NCBI RefSeq assembly: GCF_029633865.1
Contig: NC_079219.1
Coordinates: 17,303,310-17,367,309 of the forward strand
Origin: Lampris incognitus
Lineage: Eukaryota; Chordata; Actinopteri; Lampriformes; Lampridae
Reading direction: 5' to 3'
Length of the DNA: 64,000 bases
Below the pieces are notes generated by a model. The model had not been told where the DNA came from and did not search any database. It worked only from the letters and a program-made list of their open reading frames with translations. The position numbers and the translations under genes were made by a program. Positions 30,516 to 41,802 of the stretch are shown here, one piece after another. Numbering within the stretch: position 1 is the first letter of the stretch; each line of letters starts with the position of its first letter.

Positions 30516-33049
30516 CAGGGGTGCCCACTACGTCGATCGCGATCGACCAGTAGATCGCGAAGGCAGTGCTGGTAGATCTCCATGACATTCCAAAAAAACT
30601 TATTTTTTTTCCCCAAGACATTAGCCTATCATCTGTCCTCCATTTGGCATTTGCCTTTTGATTGACGTAAAGGACAGCCAGTCTGCTGTTGCCTAAAACC
30701 AAAGATTCTAGAGCGGAACCTAAAACTTTGTTACATTAGGTTACCATAACAACCAGAGCCCTTCTCGAACGTACCTTGAAGTTCACATGCCCACAACGTG
30801 AGCTAACACAGAACTGTATCGAGCTAGCTAGTTCAACTCTCTAAAAAAGAATTCTACTAAAAAGTGAAACAAAATAAAAATGAGTGGGGGAGCCGGCCCT
30901 AACAAGAAACAAAAAACGTACCATTTCCATGTGGAATGGGAGGAGGACTTTTTTTTCACCATGTCTTATTCCAAATGCGTTTGTCTCATCTGTCAGTCTA
31001 GCATTGCTATCCCAAAGAAAGGAAATGTGGAGAGGCACTTTCGAACTGTTCATAAAAACTATGACAATGACTTCCCTCCGAAAAGCGAGCTGAGAAAGAG
31101 AAAGGTGAGGGAACTAAAATCGCAGTTAAATCGCCCAGCAGTCACTTTTCACACAGCCGAATTCAAAGGCAAAGGCAGCCACCGAAGCATCTTTACGGGT
31201 GAGTCACTCCATCATTTAGCATAAGAAAGCCTTCCAAGATGGAGAGATGATGAAAGAGGCCTTCCTTGAGGCAGCAGATTTGTTGTTTCGGGACTTTAAA
31301 AACAAATCAGAAATAATATCTTCAATCAAAGCTCTCCAGTTATCAAGAAATTCTGTCACAAGGCGCTGTGAAGGGATGGGCGATGATTTGACACAGCAGC
31401 TTTGGAGGGACATCGTGGACTGCGAGGGTTTCTCACTACAATTGGACGAGTCTACGGACATAAGTGATACGGCCCAATTGTGCATTTTCATTCGCATGGT
31501 GTTTCAAGATATGACCGCAAAAGAGGAGCTGTTAACAATACTACCCATGAAGGAACACACGCGGGGAGAGAACATTTTTCAGATCTTCAAAAACTTTGTG
31601 GATAAAATCCAGCTCCCAGTGTGTAAACTGGTGTCAATCACCACGGACGGTGCGCCTGCTATGGTGGGCCGCTCCAATGGATTTATTGCCAAGTGCAGGG
31701 AGGACGATGCTTTCCCTGACTTCCTTAGTTACCATTGCATAATACACCAACAAGCATTATGTGCAAAAATGCTAAACATGAAAGAGATCATGGATGTGGC
31801 AACCAAACCCGCCTGTTCTACTCGAGCGAGGTCTCTTCAAAGACGGTTGTGTGGTACACATTTGGAAGAGGCCGACTGTAACTACTCTGACCTCTTGCTA
31901 CACACTGCCGTGAGATGGCTTAGTAGAGGGAGATTCTTGCAGAGATTTTGAGAGCTCTGTCCGGAGATTAAGGAGTTTCTCCTTATCACTAAACATGCGG
32001 AACACAAGCAACTTAATGACAATCAGTGGCTGCTAGACTTGGCGTTTTTAACTGATTTAACCAACATGTTGAATGAGCTTAATTTAGAGCTGCAAAGAAA
32101 AGACAACAGCATGGTAAACATGATCAGCTCAGTTAACGCTTTCAAACGGAAAATGCAACTTCTGTCCTCAAAGTTGCAGCGCTGTGATTTGGGAAACTTC
32201 GAAACCTCGCAGCAGAGCTGGAGAAGCAAGGGAGGGCGTGTGCGCAACTTGACAGTGCACGCTACACAGAGCAGATTGAAAATGTCCGGTCAGACTTTGA
32301 CAAACGGTTTCAAGACTTTGCTTTGCTTGAGCCAATCGCTACATTTATGTGCTACCCATTTGGGGAAGATACAGAGGTGGATTCCCTCGCCTCAAAAATG
32401 GCAACACTGTTTCACCTGAACTCATCTGCAGTGGAGGATGAGATGCTGACAGTACAGGCTGACATTCAGCTTAAGTCCAGGGCACATGGAGAGTTTTGGA
32501 ACTTACTTACAGAGGACAAGTACCCAAACATGAGGAAATGCGCAACCTCCTTGACGGCATTATTCAGCTCTACTTATTTGTGTGAGTCAGCCTTTTCTCA
32601 CATGAAGATTATCAAGTCCAAATACCGTTCCGCCATGACAGATGATCATTTGGAGGCCTGCTTGAGGCTGGCTACCAGCAGCTACTGTCCGAACTATGCA
32701 ACCGGTCTGACTCCCTCCAGTGCAGGTCATCCTCAGAGTAGAGAGGTAGAGATCACAAATCTATTTACCACAGCTCTAAAGGTTCATGCAGTGATGCAAT
32801 TTCAACATAGTGTAGTAGCAAATGCTTGGTATGATTATTGCCTGTGTAAGGTTCAATATAAATGCAAATCCATTGCAATACTATATATGTAACACAACAT
32901 GTATATAAATACACACACTGCATATAAATGTTCATATATATGTAAAACATGTATTGAGTATTTTTATTATTATTTTTAATATGAGTAGATCATTTTGACC
33001 TGGTCATTTTAAAAGTAGCTCACGAGTCAAAAAATTGTGGGCACCACTG
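30516..33049 (+). mobile_element. hAT transposon, GTF2IRD2/Charlie-like
   Basis: Perfect 8-bp duplication TGCTAGAG at 30508-30515 and 33050-33057. The ends CAGGGGTGCCCAC and GTGGGCACCACTG are inverted repeats. It carries one plus-strand transposase gene with few breaks and a 5' leader from 30516 to 30879. It inserted into a SINE, giving a clear relative age: SINE first, hAT later. Confidence 0.95.
30880..32760 (+). pseudogene. hAT transposase with BED finger (GTF2IRD2-like), recently decayed
   Basis: ATG at 30880 opens MSGGAGPNKKQ, with a BED finger near residues 35-60 (CVCLIC then HFRTVHKNY). A stop near 31222 and frame changes near 31800 and 32220 separate the blocks. These include FSLQLDESTDISDTAQL (catalytic Asp region), VSITTDGAPAMVGRSNGF, SYHCIIHQQALCAKM, and the C-terminal dimerisation block ALFSSTYLCESAFSHMKIIK (about 32563-32622). 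Blocks are otherwise continuous and well preserved, so the copy is young among those here. It cannot make a full protein. Confidence 0.88.
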
Positions 33050-33178
33050 TGCTAGAGCCTATCCCAGCAGTCACTGGGCGGCAGGCGGGGAGACACCCTG
33101 GACAAGCTGCCAGTCCATCAAAGGGCCGACACACATATTCACACCTAGGGACAATTTAGTACGGCCGATTCACCTGAC

Positions 33179-33960
33179 CTGCATGTGCGGTCCCATCTTC
33201 GTCGCCAGTCTCCAGCCCATCCGTTAGAGTGGCCCCGCATGTCTGTTCGTCCTCCTACCCGTCCACCAGAGCTGCTCTGCCCTTCAGACCAGCAGTCTTG
33301 TCCACGCTGCCGGCCTACCGAGCGATCCGGCCTACGTCCGCTGGCCTCCAGGTTTTCCTCTAGAGCGGATGTCTGGTCGTCCTCCTGCTCATCCATCGAA
33401 GCTGCTCCGCCCTTCTGTCCTGCATCCTGGTCGCCCCCCAGAAGTCCCGGGCCCCAGCTGATGTCTCCCAGTTCAGTCCAGCCAGTGTTTTAGCATGTCT
33501 CCTAGTTTAGCTCTGTCAAGTTATTTTCGGCAGTCATTGTCTTCCAGTTTCAGTCAGCCTATTACATTAGTCATCGTCTGTTGTCCTTCCTGTTTTATTT
33601 TGAAGTTCTCACGTGTCTTGTTGCGTCAGTTCCTGCCCCTGGTTTTATTAGTCAACCCCGTGTATCCCACACCTGTTCCCCATTCCCTCGTTTAGTCTGC
33701 GTTCCCCTCTCTGTGCCAGCTCGTCTAGTCTGTTTTTCTAGTGTGTCGTTTCCAGTGTTTTTGTTACCTTTTTTTCCTCTTTCTCTCTCCTGACCTCATC
33801 TTTATCTTGCCGGTTTTCGTTCTCGTCTGTATGACCCGTGTTCCGAACCTTGTGGCATGGATGTCTGTTTTCGTTCATTGAACAGTGATTCTGAATCTCC
33901 CCGAGTCGTGCGTTTGGGTTCTCACCTGCCAGTCCCCCCCCCCCCGGAAACGACAGTACT
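33179..33960 (+). mobile_element. LTR-like fossil (probably gypsy-type)
   Basis: About 33450-33960 matches the fossil at 19480-20990. The upstream 270 bp is proline/arginine-rich coding-like sequence that may be the end of the internal region. Ends are not resolved. Broken and old; no terminal partner is seen nearby. Confidence 0.5.
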
Positions 33961-36584
33961 TCACGTTTACTTAGTGAAAGTGGTGAATTTTGTCATTTGC
34001 GCCTCGCAGCTACCTACTCCACTGTCAACTATTTTTTCTTTCTGTCCCCCAGCTGGAGCTGTAAGTTGGCAATGTGAAGCTCAGGACTCAGAAACAGCTT
34101 TCATTCCTATTACCCCGTATTTGATCAAATGCAAAACTGACCGCATTCAATGTGAGCTGAACACAACGCGTCTACAATAGAGGAAAATAACCTTTTCTCG
34201 CCAAGGACCGTTTTTATGGCACAGCCCCAACAATCAGCACTGATCAAGAAAAGATGATAGGCTGCTCCCACAAATACCCTCATTGTCTCGCCTTTTTTTT
34301 TCTTCTCAAAACTTACACAGCATTGTCCATGTTTTGGCAAAAGATGCTTGTCTTTGAGAAACAATTTTCCCTTCAGAGGACTGGTCTATGAGGTTGCCAT
34401 GGAAACAAACATATACACGCACACGTTAACACGCGTGTGAGCTCTGTGGGCACACAAATACGCGCGGGTGCACACAGGCCAGTTCTGCATGACGGTGGCA
34501 GGTCTTGTGAAAGATGTGCAACGTGCCTCCTCCAGTGGTACATTTGAGTAAAAACACCATTCGGTGAAACGGCACAGTGCCATTGCAGGAGACTGCATGT
34601 AACATTACACACAGCACCATATGGACTTTCACATATGGAGTAATTCTGTAGGCCTACCAGAGATGGTCCTTATTGCACATCATGCCCTTTCTTCCAACGT
34701 GTGTGTGTGTGTGTGTGTGTGTTGTGTAGTGTTCAGTCCAACACTTTGCAACCTGCACATCATTTTTTTTTTAGTATCCCCCAATAATGGACCTTGATCA
34801 TTTTATTAACCTCCCTCATCCCCAGCACGTTTGCTGCTGTGTATTGTGCATCTCCTAATGTTGATCCGTGTGAGCTAAACAGACAAATTCCTTGTAAGTG
34901 AAAACATACTTGCACATTTGTACATGATCCTTTAACATTCCTGTTAAATCTGTTGACTGATGGTAGCCATGTGATTTGTCCAACTGGTTTAGTCACGTAT
35001 AATATGAAAATATGCCGATAATTAGCGTAATACGGATATGTTTAGCAATCTAAGCGGCAGCCAAGTAAGACATTTGGAGCTGCATTTATGGAGATTTGAC
35101 AGCATCGCCTACTCTTGTTAAATGTAGGGACAAATGGGTGAGGATGTTTGGTTGAACTGGGCGTCCATTTGTAGGCCCACTAATTATCAGCAAAAGGGAT
35201 TTAACGTCAGATCCAGTGTAAATGCTACAAGTTTGATGCAGAGGACCAAGAAGCAAAAAGCAAAAAAAAAAAAAAACGGGGAAAAAGTTTTTGAAAATTA
35301 AAAATGGTGGAAAAATTGATTTATGGCAGACTGAGTAATCCCAGTTGAAATTTTTAGAGCCCCACCAAGGCAGCGCACATGTTGAACAAGTTACATGTCA
35401 ATCAAAATCAGTGAAAAGTAATGACCTTTCAAAGTGAAAAAATTGTTTTCTTTTTTTTTTGTTATAGTATAGCCATGTGAACAAGTGAGGGCACATTTTT
35501 AGGATTAATCTAAATGACTGTCTACATTTTCCCAGTCATTTCTAGCTTGAACTATTTCAAGAAAAAAATGTGCAACAACATTAAAAACAAAAGGAACTCC
35601 CAATATATTATCATAGTATGTCATTATTTTATTGTCATGTTGCACACCACTGTGGACCAAAAGTTTGAGCCAACATGTTTTGTTATACTTTGGCATTTTG
35701 CTGGATCAAGTTTCAACCCAACTCGGGAAAAAGATAAAAGCATTTCAGTAAATTTTAGCAATATTCCTAAGTGCATACCTCATAAAAACATAAGTGATAT
35801 TTCTTAATATATCTGATGAAATGTTGTATGATCCGACATGTCACTTGCAGTCTTGTACCCCTATGATCACCTATACATTCATTCACCTCATCCATACCAT
35901 GCAAACACCATCTTCTATTCTATTCTATTATCTTCCATACAAAGCTAGTAACACTTTGTACAGGTAATTTCCAATGACAGTGATCTCTCAGATCACAAAA
36001 ACCAAAATATGCTAGCATATATAGGTCTCAGTATTTTAGCTTAGGAACTAGTTTTGTTTCCCGTTTCATCCCATTTAAATCCTGTTGTTTGATTTGTTTA
36101 GCAATGTAATTCAATGATTTACTGCAATAGGAAGAGATCTGTGTATGTATTGTTGATGAGTGGTGGATGGCCATCTCCCTCTTCCACAGAATCTCATCAC
36201 AATGGACTGGGAACAAGCATGGCTATAATTTGATGATTCACAGGACTTGCCTATATGCATCGATGCAACATCTATTAGTTAAGTCTCTGTTTGCTGCAAT
36301 AACACTGACAGCAAATCCCCAAGAATTTTGATACAATAGATATTTGTGTATACAAATACAGCATCGGTAGCTCTATGGTAGTTTGATGCATACTCCCACT
36401 GTATATTGCATAAGATAACTCTAAACTTGGCATAAGTTTCTCTGCTCATATATTCCTATTGAATACTACTGTAGAATTGAAGTTTTTGGAATATGTATGC
36501 ATGAATTAGTCTTATATTAAATAAACATATCCTGATTTTAAAAAAAAGAAGTTTTGTTTCCCACAGCAAGGCCACAAATTCATT
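33961..36584. other. unassigned DNA
   Basis: No gene recognised over 2.6 kb apart from a (TG)n at 34701-34722 and A/T runs. Downstream (3') flank of the TRIM gene. Confidence 0.5.
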
Positions 36585-38444
36585 TCAGTTATTGTGAATA
36601 TAGTAATAGTAAATGACAGGTAAAATAAGGATGGAGAAACAATGAGATACTGCCTCCCATGCGGATACACTCCATGTTCGTTTTTTTTTTACAGGACTGA
36701 TGATCAGGGGGGCAGAGTTTTTACCGTTCTCACGTGGTCCAGGGCCAAATAATGGATAGAGCTTCTCAGTGAAATTGCAGCCAGTAAAAGAGTAGATGAG
36801 AGTTCCTGTCTCAGCATTAAAGAAGGACACCAGTCCCTTCCCATAGTCGACAAACACACCGATCTTCTCTGGCTTTTCTCTCAGGGAGAGCTTTACATGA
36901 GTGTCATGTAGAGCCTTGTACCCCTTTCTCTTCCCCAAACATATACTCCACATACCATTCTTAGGGCAAGGCAGTAGAGCCCCTTTTCTCTCAATTGACT
37001 CTCTGACCACTCCTAAATGCCACACAGTCTTCCCTTTAACCTGAACCTCATAGTAAAATCTCCCCGAGGAGAATCCGTTGGTTCCTAGCACATAATAGTA
37101 TTTATCAAAGCTTGTAGGGGTAATCAAATCGCGGGTTTGTCCAAAGAGATAGAAAATAGTAGAACCCATCTGCACCTCTTTCCTGTTCTCAGAAATCATG
37201 AGCCAAACATTTGCAGTGGCAGGGTCCAAGGTCACATCCACCGCATGCTGCTGCTGAATCGTTTCCAGCTTTAAATCATCACGCCTATTCTCTCCGTCAT
37301 TTTTGATTGTGTCTGTTTGTTTCTTTAATGCTTCGTTCTCATTTCGTTCCTCTATGGTATCAGCCCCTTTCTTAATTTTACCATCACACAACTTGACTTC
37401 TCTGATGACCATCTCCAACTCTTTGGTGAATGTCTCCTCCAGATGAACCACAGTTTTCCTCAATGTTCCTACATACAGATGACTGTGGACAGTGGTGTTA
37501 GACCAGTCTTTGGTATACAGAGAGGAGGAAGAGGATGAGGATAAGAGGCTCTGGAGGAGGTGGATCTGGTCCTCGCAGTGTGAGAGACGTTCCAATTCAG
37601 TGAATCTCCTCTGGAGTGTGGTGATCTCCTTCTCCAGCTCGCACATGAACTCTTCAGCCTGTTTCTCCGCTGCTCTCTGTCTCTCCTCGATGCTCTCCAA
37701 CAGCTTAGTCTGCGCTCTTTGGATGGAGTTAATTAAAGCAGTGAAGGCCTCAATACTCTCAGCTATCTCTCTCTCTGTATCTTTCTTATTGAGCTTTACT
37801 GAGTGTTTGATCTCCTCGACTTTCTGCACCCGCTTTCCTATCATCTCCTGTAGTGCTGCCTGTTCCTTCCCTAGCTGAGCCTTCCGCTCTTCACACTCTT
37901 TCTCAACAGGGACTGTATCATGAGTCTTGTGTTCTGTGCATTTGACACAAAAACATATTTGATCTGTCTTACAGAATAGATCGAAAACCATATCGTGTGT
38001 TTTACACATCCTGTCCTCCAGGTTCTCTATGGGGTTGATAAGTTTGTGTCTTTTCAAGGCTGCAACTCTGTGATGAGGCTCTAGATGCATTTCACAGTAA
38101 GAGGCCAAACACACCAGGCAGGACTTCAGGGCCTTGAGCTTGGTGTCAGGGCAGATGTCACAGGGCACCTCATCTTGTTTGACCGCACACTTGCCAGTGG
38201 ACCTAACTCTCTTGAAATTCTCCACAATGTGTCTATATCCTGTGTTGACTCGAAGCTCTGGTCTTCGGTCGAATGTCTCATTACACAATGGGCAGTGACT
38301 CTGCTCACCACTTGCCCAGTATCTTGCGATACAGTCTTTGCAGAAGTTGTGTCCACACGGAGTGGAAACAGGCTCAGTGAAAACATCCAGACAGATGGAG
38401 CACAGGAACTGCTCTTCAGACAGGAGACTGCTGATTGACGCCAT
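36585..38444 (-). CDS. TRIM E3 ubiquitin ligase, bloodthirsty/TRIM39-like
   Basis: Intact 619-residue frame in one coding exon. The RING finger is at residues 15-55 (CSIC.. CGHNFC.. CPLC). A first B-box lies at about 94-130 (CDIC.. CLVC..) and a second at about 146-178 (CKTHD.. CVKC..H). A long Lys/Glu coiled coil covers about 185-300, and PRY-SPRY about 395-585 (VTLDPATANVW, FSSGRFYYEVQVKG, VFVDYGKGLVSFFN). Such proteins attach ubiquitin to targets chosen by the SPRY domain, and fish members are linked to antiviral immunity; the role here is inferred. The ATG follows a splice-acceptor-like pyrimidine tract. The C-terminus is odd: after SPVKKKR comes an extra ~30-residue hydrophobic tail (SILILPVIYYYY). 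Confidence 0.92.
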   Translation of the reverse strand: MASISSLLSEEQFLCSICLDVFTEPVSTPCGHNFCKDCIARYWASGEQSHCPLCNETFDRRPELRVNTGYRHIVENFKRVRSTGKCAVKQDEVPCDICPDTKLKALKSCLVCLASYCEMHLEPHHRVAALKRHKLINPIENLEDRMCKTHDMVFDLFCKTDQICFCVKCTEHKTHDTVPVEKECEERKAQLGKEQAALQEMIGKRVQKVEEIKHSVKLNKKDTEREIAESIEAFTALINSIQRAQTKLLESIEERQRAAEKQAEEFMCELEKEITTLQRRFTELERLSHCEDQIHLLQSLLSSSSSSSLYTKDWSNTTVHSHLYVGTLRKTVVHLEETFTKELEMVIREVKLCDGKIKKGADTIEERNENEALKKQTDTIKNDGENRRDDLKLETIQQQHAVDVTLDPATANVWLMISENRKEVQMGSTIFYLFGQTRDLITPTSFDKYYYVLGTNGFSSGRFYYEVQVKGKTVWHLGVVRESIERKGALLPCPKNGMWSICLGKRKGYKALHDTHVKLSLREKPEKIGVFVDYGKGLVSFFNAETGTLIYSFTGCNFTEKLYPLFGPGPRENGKNSAPLIISPVKKKRTWSVSAWEAVSHCFSILILPVIYYYYIHNN

Positions 38445-38470
38445 GTCTATAGGAGAGGAGAGATTTTAAT
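38445..38470 (-). promoter_or_regulatory. splice acceptor just before the TRIM start codon
   Basis: On the minus strand CTCTCCTCTCCTATAG precedes ACATGG. A pyrimidine tract plus AG sits 2 bp before the ATG. The paralogue at 50349 has the same layout (TTCTTTTCTCCCATAG then ACACATGG), so a 5'-untranslated-region intron appears conserved. Confidence 0.75.
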
Positions 38471-39087
38471 GAACCTATTCTACTAAAGACTTGTGAAAGA
38501 TGCTGTATAGAGTATTGCATTTTTGTTGACTTTGCGCACCCCTGTGGACAACAGTAGTGTTTCGCAAAAGAACAGCTTCATTGTTGCAAAGGTCCACATT
38601 CCCCCTCTGGTAGCTTACACGTTTGTTTTGAAGAGAAAGGTGAGAGATTTTAGTGGTGTTCGGGAAAAAACTGGTGTTGGCAAGATATAAAGCAATGAGG
38701 TGATGTATCTCTAATTGTGGTTATCAATCCCATCTGTGTGTCGTAAATCGTTTCATCAGATTTTGCGGGTAATCTGACCCGGAGACGAGCATTTACCATC
38801 ACTCTCCAGTAATATCTAATATTCCTGCTGATGGTCTCATTTGCTTATTTCGGTCATATAAGGGCATCAAACTTGAATTGAGACTGATAATCAGTCACAA
38901 ACTTCTCATGGCAGCTTTGAATAAAGAGACTTATAATATTAATGTAATTTGCTATGCAAGCCACTATTTTCTAAATACATTCAAGTTTTGGGAAATTTGG
39001 GCCACATCTGTTGTAATCTTATTATATCTAATTTTATCTAATCTAACTGTAATCTAATGAAAAGACCTTTTTGGGGTTTTTTAACAT

Positions 39088-39472
39088 CCATCCATCTACT
39101 ATCCAAACCACTTATCCTGCTCTCAGGGTTGCGGGGATGCTGGAGCCTATCCCAGCAGTCATTGGGCGGCAGCCGAGAATACACCCTGGACAGGCTGCCA
39201 GGCCATCACACAGGGCCCACACACACACATACACACACTCATACCAAGGGGCAATTTAGTACGGGCGATTCACTTGACCTACATGTCTTTGGACTGTGGG
39301 AGGAAACCGGAGCCGTCGGAGGAAATCCACGCAGACACAGGGGGAACGTGCAAACTTCACACAGAGGATGACCCGGGATGACCCCCAAGGTTGGACTACC
39401 CGGGGCTCGAACCCAGGACCTTCTTGCTGTGAGGCGACCGCGCTAACCACTATGCCACCATGCTGCCCATAA
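39088..39472 (-). mobile_element. SINE family B
   Basis: Complete in reverse: CATCCATCCATCTACTATCC tail, CA-rich middle, and the head ending with complementary GGTGGCATAGTGGTTAGCG and the B-box-like GGTTCGAGCCCCGGG. It lies within the proposed TRIM intron. Confidence 0.9.
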
Positions 39473-39497
39473 ATAAATAGATCGATAGCTAGCTAGC

Positions 39498-39499
<2 letters not shown>

Positions 39500-39567
<68 letters not shown>
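39500..39567. repeat. (GATA)n microsatellite
   Basis: About 17 uninterrupted GATA units, located between two oppositely oriented SINE B copies. Confidence 0.97.
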
Positions 39568-39568
<1 letters not shown>

Positions 39569-39574
39569 ACATTT

Positions 39575-39716
39575 TTACAGCCCTGTGATGACCTGCTGGC
39601 CTATCCAAGGTGTCTCCCCGCCTGCCGCCCAATGACAGCTGGAATAGGCTCCAGCATCCCCGCGACCCTGAGAGCAGGATAAGCGGTTAAGATAATGGAT
39701 GGATGGATGTTTTTTT
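39575..39716 (+). mobile_element. SINE family B, 3' half
   Basis: Reads CCTGTGATGACCTGCTGGCC to GGATAAGCGGTTAAGATAAT and then GGATGGATGG. Opposite in orientation to the copy at 39088-39472, so the two could pair as an RNA hairpin in an intron. Confidence 0.85.
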
Positions 39717-40704
39717 TTAACATTTATTGTAAAAATGAAGCCATTTTAGAAACGTTTGTTGACTCAGAAGTAATTCATAGATTCAAACAGATGTTTTACA
39801 CAGTATGAAATAAAGGCTGGCAAAGATGAAAGAAATGCTAAGCAAATTACATTTGTAATGACGCTGATTTTTTTTCCCACGTTCTTTATATTTTGAAGGC
39901 AAATAAAGTATTTATAAAGTAAACTAGTGGGATATTTCCAGATTTCCAGTGCATTGCAGGAGACTGAGCAAGATGATATAAACGGACAGACTTATCAGGT
40001 TTGGTTGATTTGATCCAACACAATTGGAGGAGATGACAAAAAGTCAAAAACATGGATAGTTGGGGGGGGGGGTTCTAGTGTATTTTCAAAGGAATTGCAG
40101 CGTGTCTCCACTTAAATGTATTGAATAATTCATTTGGTTATTCATCGTTCGTGGGAGAAACATCTTGTAAAGACTTGGAGAAGCTGAAATCTTTTAACTG
40201 GTAATGCTGTGTGTGGGTGACTGGAAACAGCTTTGGATTCCCTCTTCATATTTGAAGTTGTCAAGTTGGTGGACACGAAGAGCAGGGCCTGAGCCTTGGT
40301 GCTATAGTCTCTGTAACACTACTGGCTTGCACAATCACATATCTACACCATAAATATCACCAGACCCGGGACACTGAGCAAACTGGCATTGAGCTTGCTC
40401 ATCAAAAATAAGCCTTGTATGCTATCAGTGCCTGAGCAAACGTGCCCTCAGACCCTACTAGGTGCTAAAAGAGCTCTGACTTGACCCCGAGCGGACTGGC
40501 TGGCATAGACGTGTCAGTGTTATGCACTACGGTATAACATGCGATGCCACACGTGGCTGCTGCTCCCACCACGACTTGTTTTCGCGGAGTTTGCGTGGAT
40601 TACAAACAGATCGTGCTAATAAGCATCCCCATTTAGAGAGACTTCACACGATCTTGCTGCTGTTGTCAATAGCGATGGATGCTGGGTGTCAAGTTAATGT
40701 TTTA

Positions 40705-40738
<34 letters not shown>

Positions 40739-40889
40739 TGTAAGACCTACGAGCAAAATCATGAGAAGGTAACCATCGACGACCTGTCAATCGTGCACCG
40801 AGGTTCATTAGCACGCGGTGCAGGTTTAGTGGCCTTGGACGTCTTGTAAATAAACAGCGGGATCAAATAAACATGAAACTCTAACTTAC
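39717..40889. other. unassigned DNA, probably TRIM intron
   Basis: No coding signal. Contains a G-run near 40063 and (CA)n at 40706-40728. Confidence 0.45.
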
Positions 40890-41000
40890 CCTATTTGGAT
40901 GCGGATGTAGTCCGCGCCGTCTCGTGTGTATGTCTAGCTGCAGAAAGTAAACAAAGTCCTCCTATTGGGAGACTTCTGCGGTGTTGTTGTCCTTCTGCTT
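40890..41000 (-). promoter_or_regulatory. candidate 5' untranslated exon of the TRIM gene with strong donor
   Basis: On the minus strand CCGCATCCAAATAGG is followed by GTAAGT (40889-40884), a consensus donor. Upstream is CpG-containing DNA with a CCAAT-like CCCAATAGG (about 40951-40959). Paired with the acceptor at 38445, it would give a 2.4-kb intron holding SINEs and the GATA array. Inference from splice signals only. Confidence 0.45.
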
Positions 41001-41716
41001 CATTTCCGTACACCCCTCCCCCTTCCCTCCCCCACCTTCTGTTCCCGCCTCCAGACTCACGTTAACCCTTTCATGGCCGAGCCTCTTCCTCCAATTAAGG
41101 CATATTAACTGTTTGAAATGCAGCAATAATAATAATAATAATAATAAAGACCTGATTAAGATAATCTCCTATGATTGAGTGACGACAGAGGTCCTCTCTC
41201 CAGGGTTGTCCTACCTCCTGTTTCAGCTGATGCCCCTATGGCTTGGTCACGTTTAACCTTCCTCACACCCAGCAGAAGAGGAGGAGCTCCCTCTCCTCTG
41301 GGGAGGAGTCCTGGTAGGCGAAACTCAGTGAGGTCAGGTAGGCAGGAAAAGCTAATGTAGTACTTTGAATTCTTAGTGCACTTATAGTGCCCTTTCATAG
41401 GGGTGGCCAAATGGGGCCACTGAAAATCTTGGGGTGGCACTCCAAAACCAAAAGCCATGACTGAATTTCAGGAATTGTGTTATGCTGTTGTAGTATAATG
41501 TATAGGCTAGCTGAAACCTGTCAATATGACAGTTAAGGAATTGCATACTAAAATACTTAGGTTTCTTATTTTTTTTACAGTTAATGTTACTAACACATGT
41601 CTCTCTACTGATTAATCCTCCACTCTTTGGATCCATCTGTATTACAATCCTCAGAACACTTAGTGATATTATTTAACTGCTTTCTATCCAAATGTTGTCT
41701 AAAATGATTTTTAAAC
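41001..41716. other. unassigned DNA with (AAT)n
   Basis: (AAT)n lies at 41121-41147. 41390-41470 (GGGGTGGCCAAATGGGGCC, CTTGGGGTGGCAC) resembles ends of hAT MITEs, but no matched end or duplication was found. Confidence 0.4.
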
Positions 41717-41802
41717 CACAGAGAGTTGAATCAGTTCACCTTGACACAACGTTTACTGAGAGAGAAACGTTGTGTCCAGATGAACTGATTCAACTCTCTG
41801 TG
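41717..41802. repeat. Penelope-derived inverted repeat
   Basis: About 38-bp imperfect arms (CACAGAGAGTTGAATCAG.. ACACAACGTTT and AAACGTTGTGT.. CTGATTCAACTCTCTGTG) are separated by ~10 bp. Arm sequence equals the end of the Penelope terminal repeats at 21190 and 45880 (CAGATGAACTGATTCAAC). Probably two terminal-repeat ends joined head to head. Confidence 0.75.

Larger units (their letters stand above)
30454..33178 (-). mobile_element. SINE family B split by a hAT insertion
   Basis: The 3' half (30454-30515, CATTATCCAAACCGC.. GGATGCTAGAG) and the continuation (33058-33178, CCTATCCCAGCAGTC.. CGGCCGATTCACC) rejoin exactly around the hAT. The tRNA-like head is missing: the copy ends where the LTR-like fossil begins. 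Confidence 0.88.
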
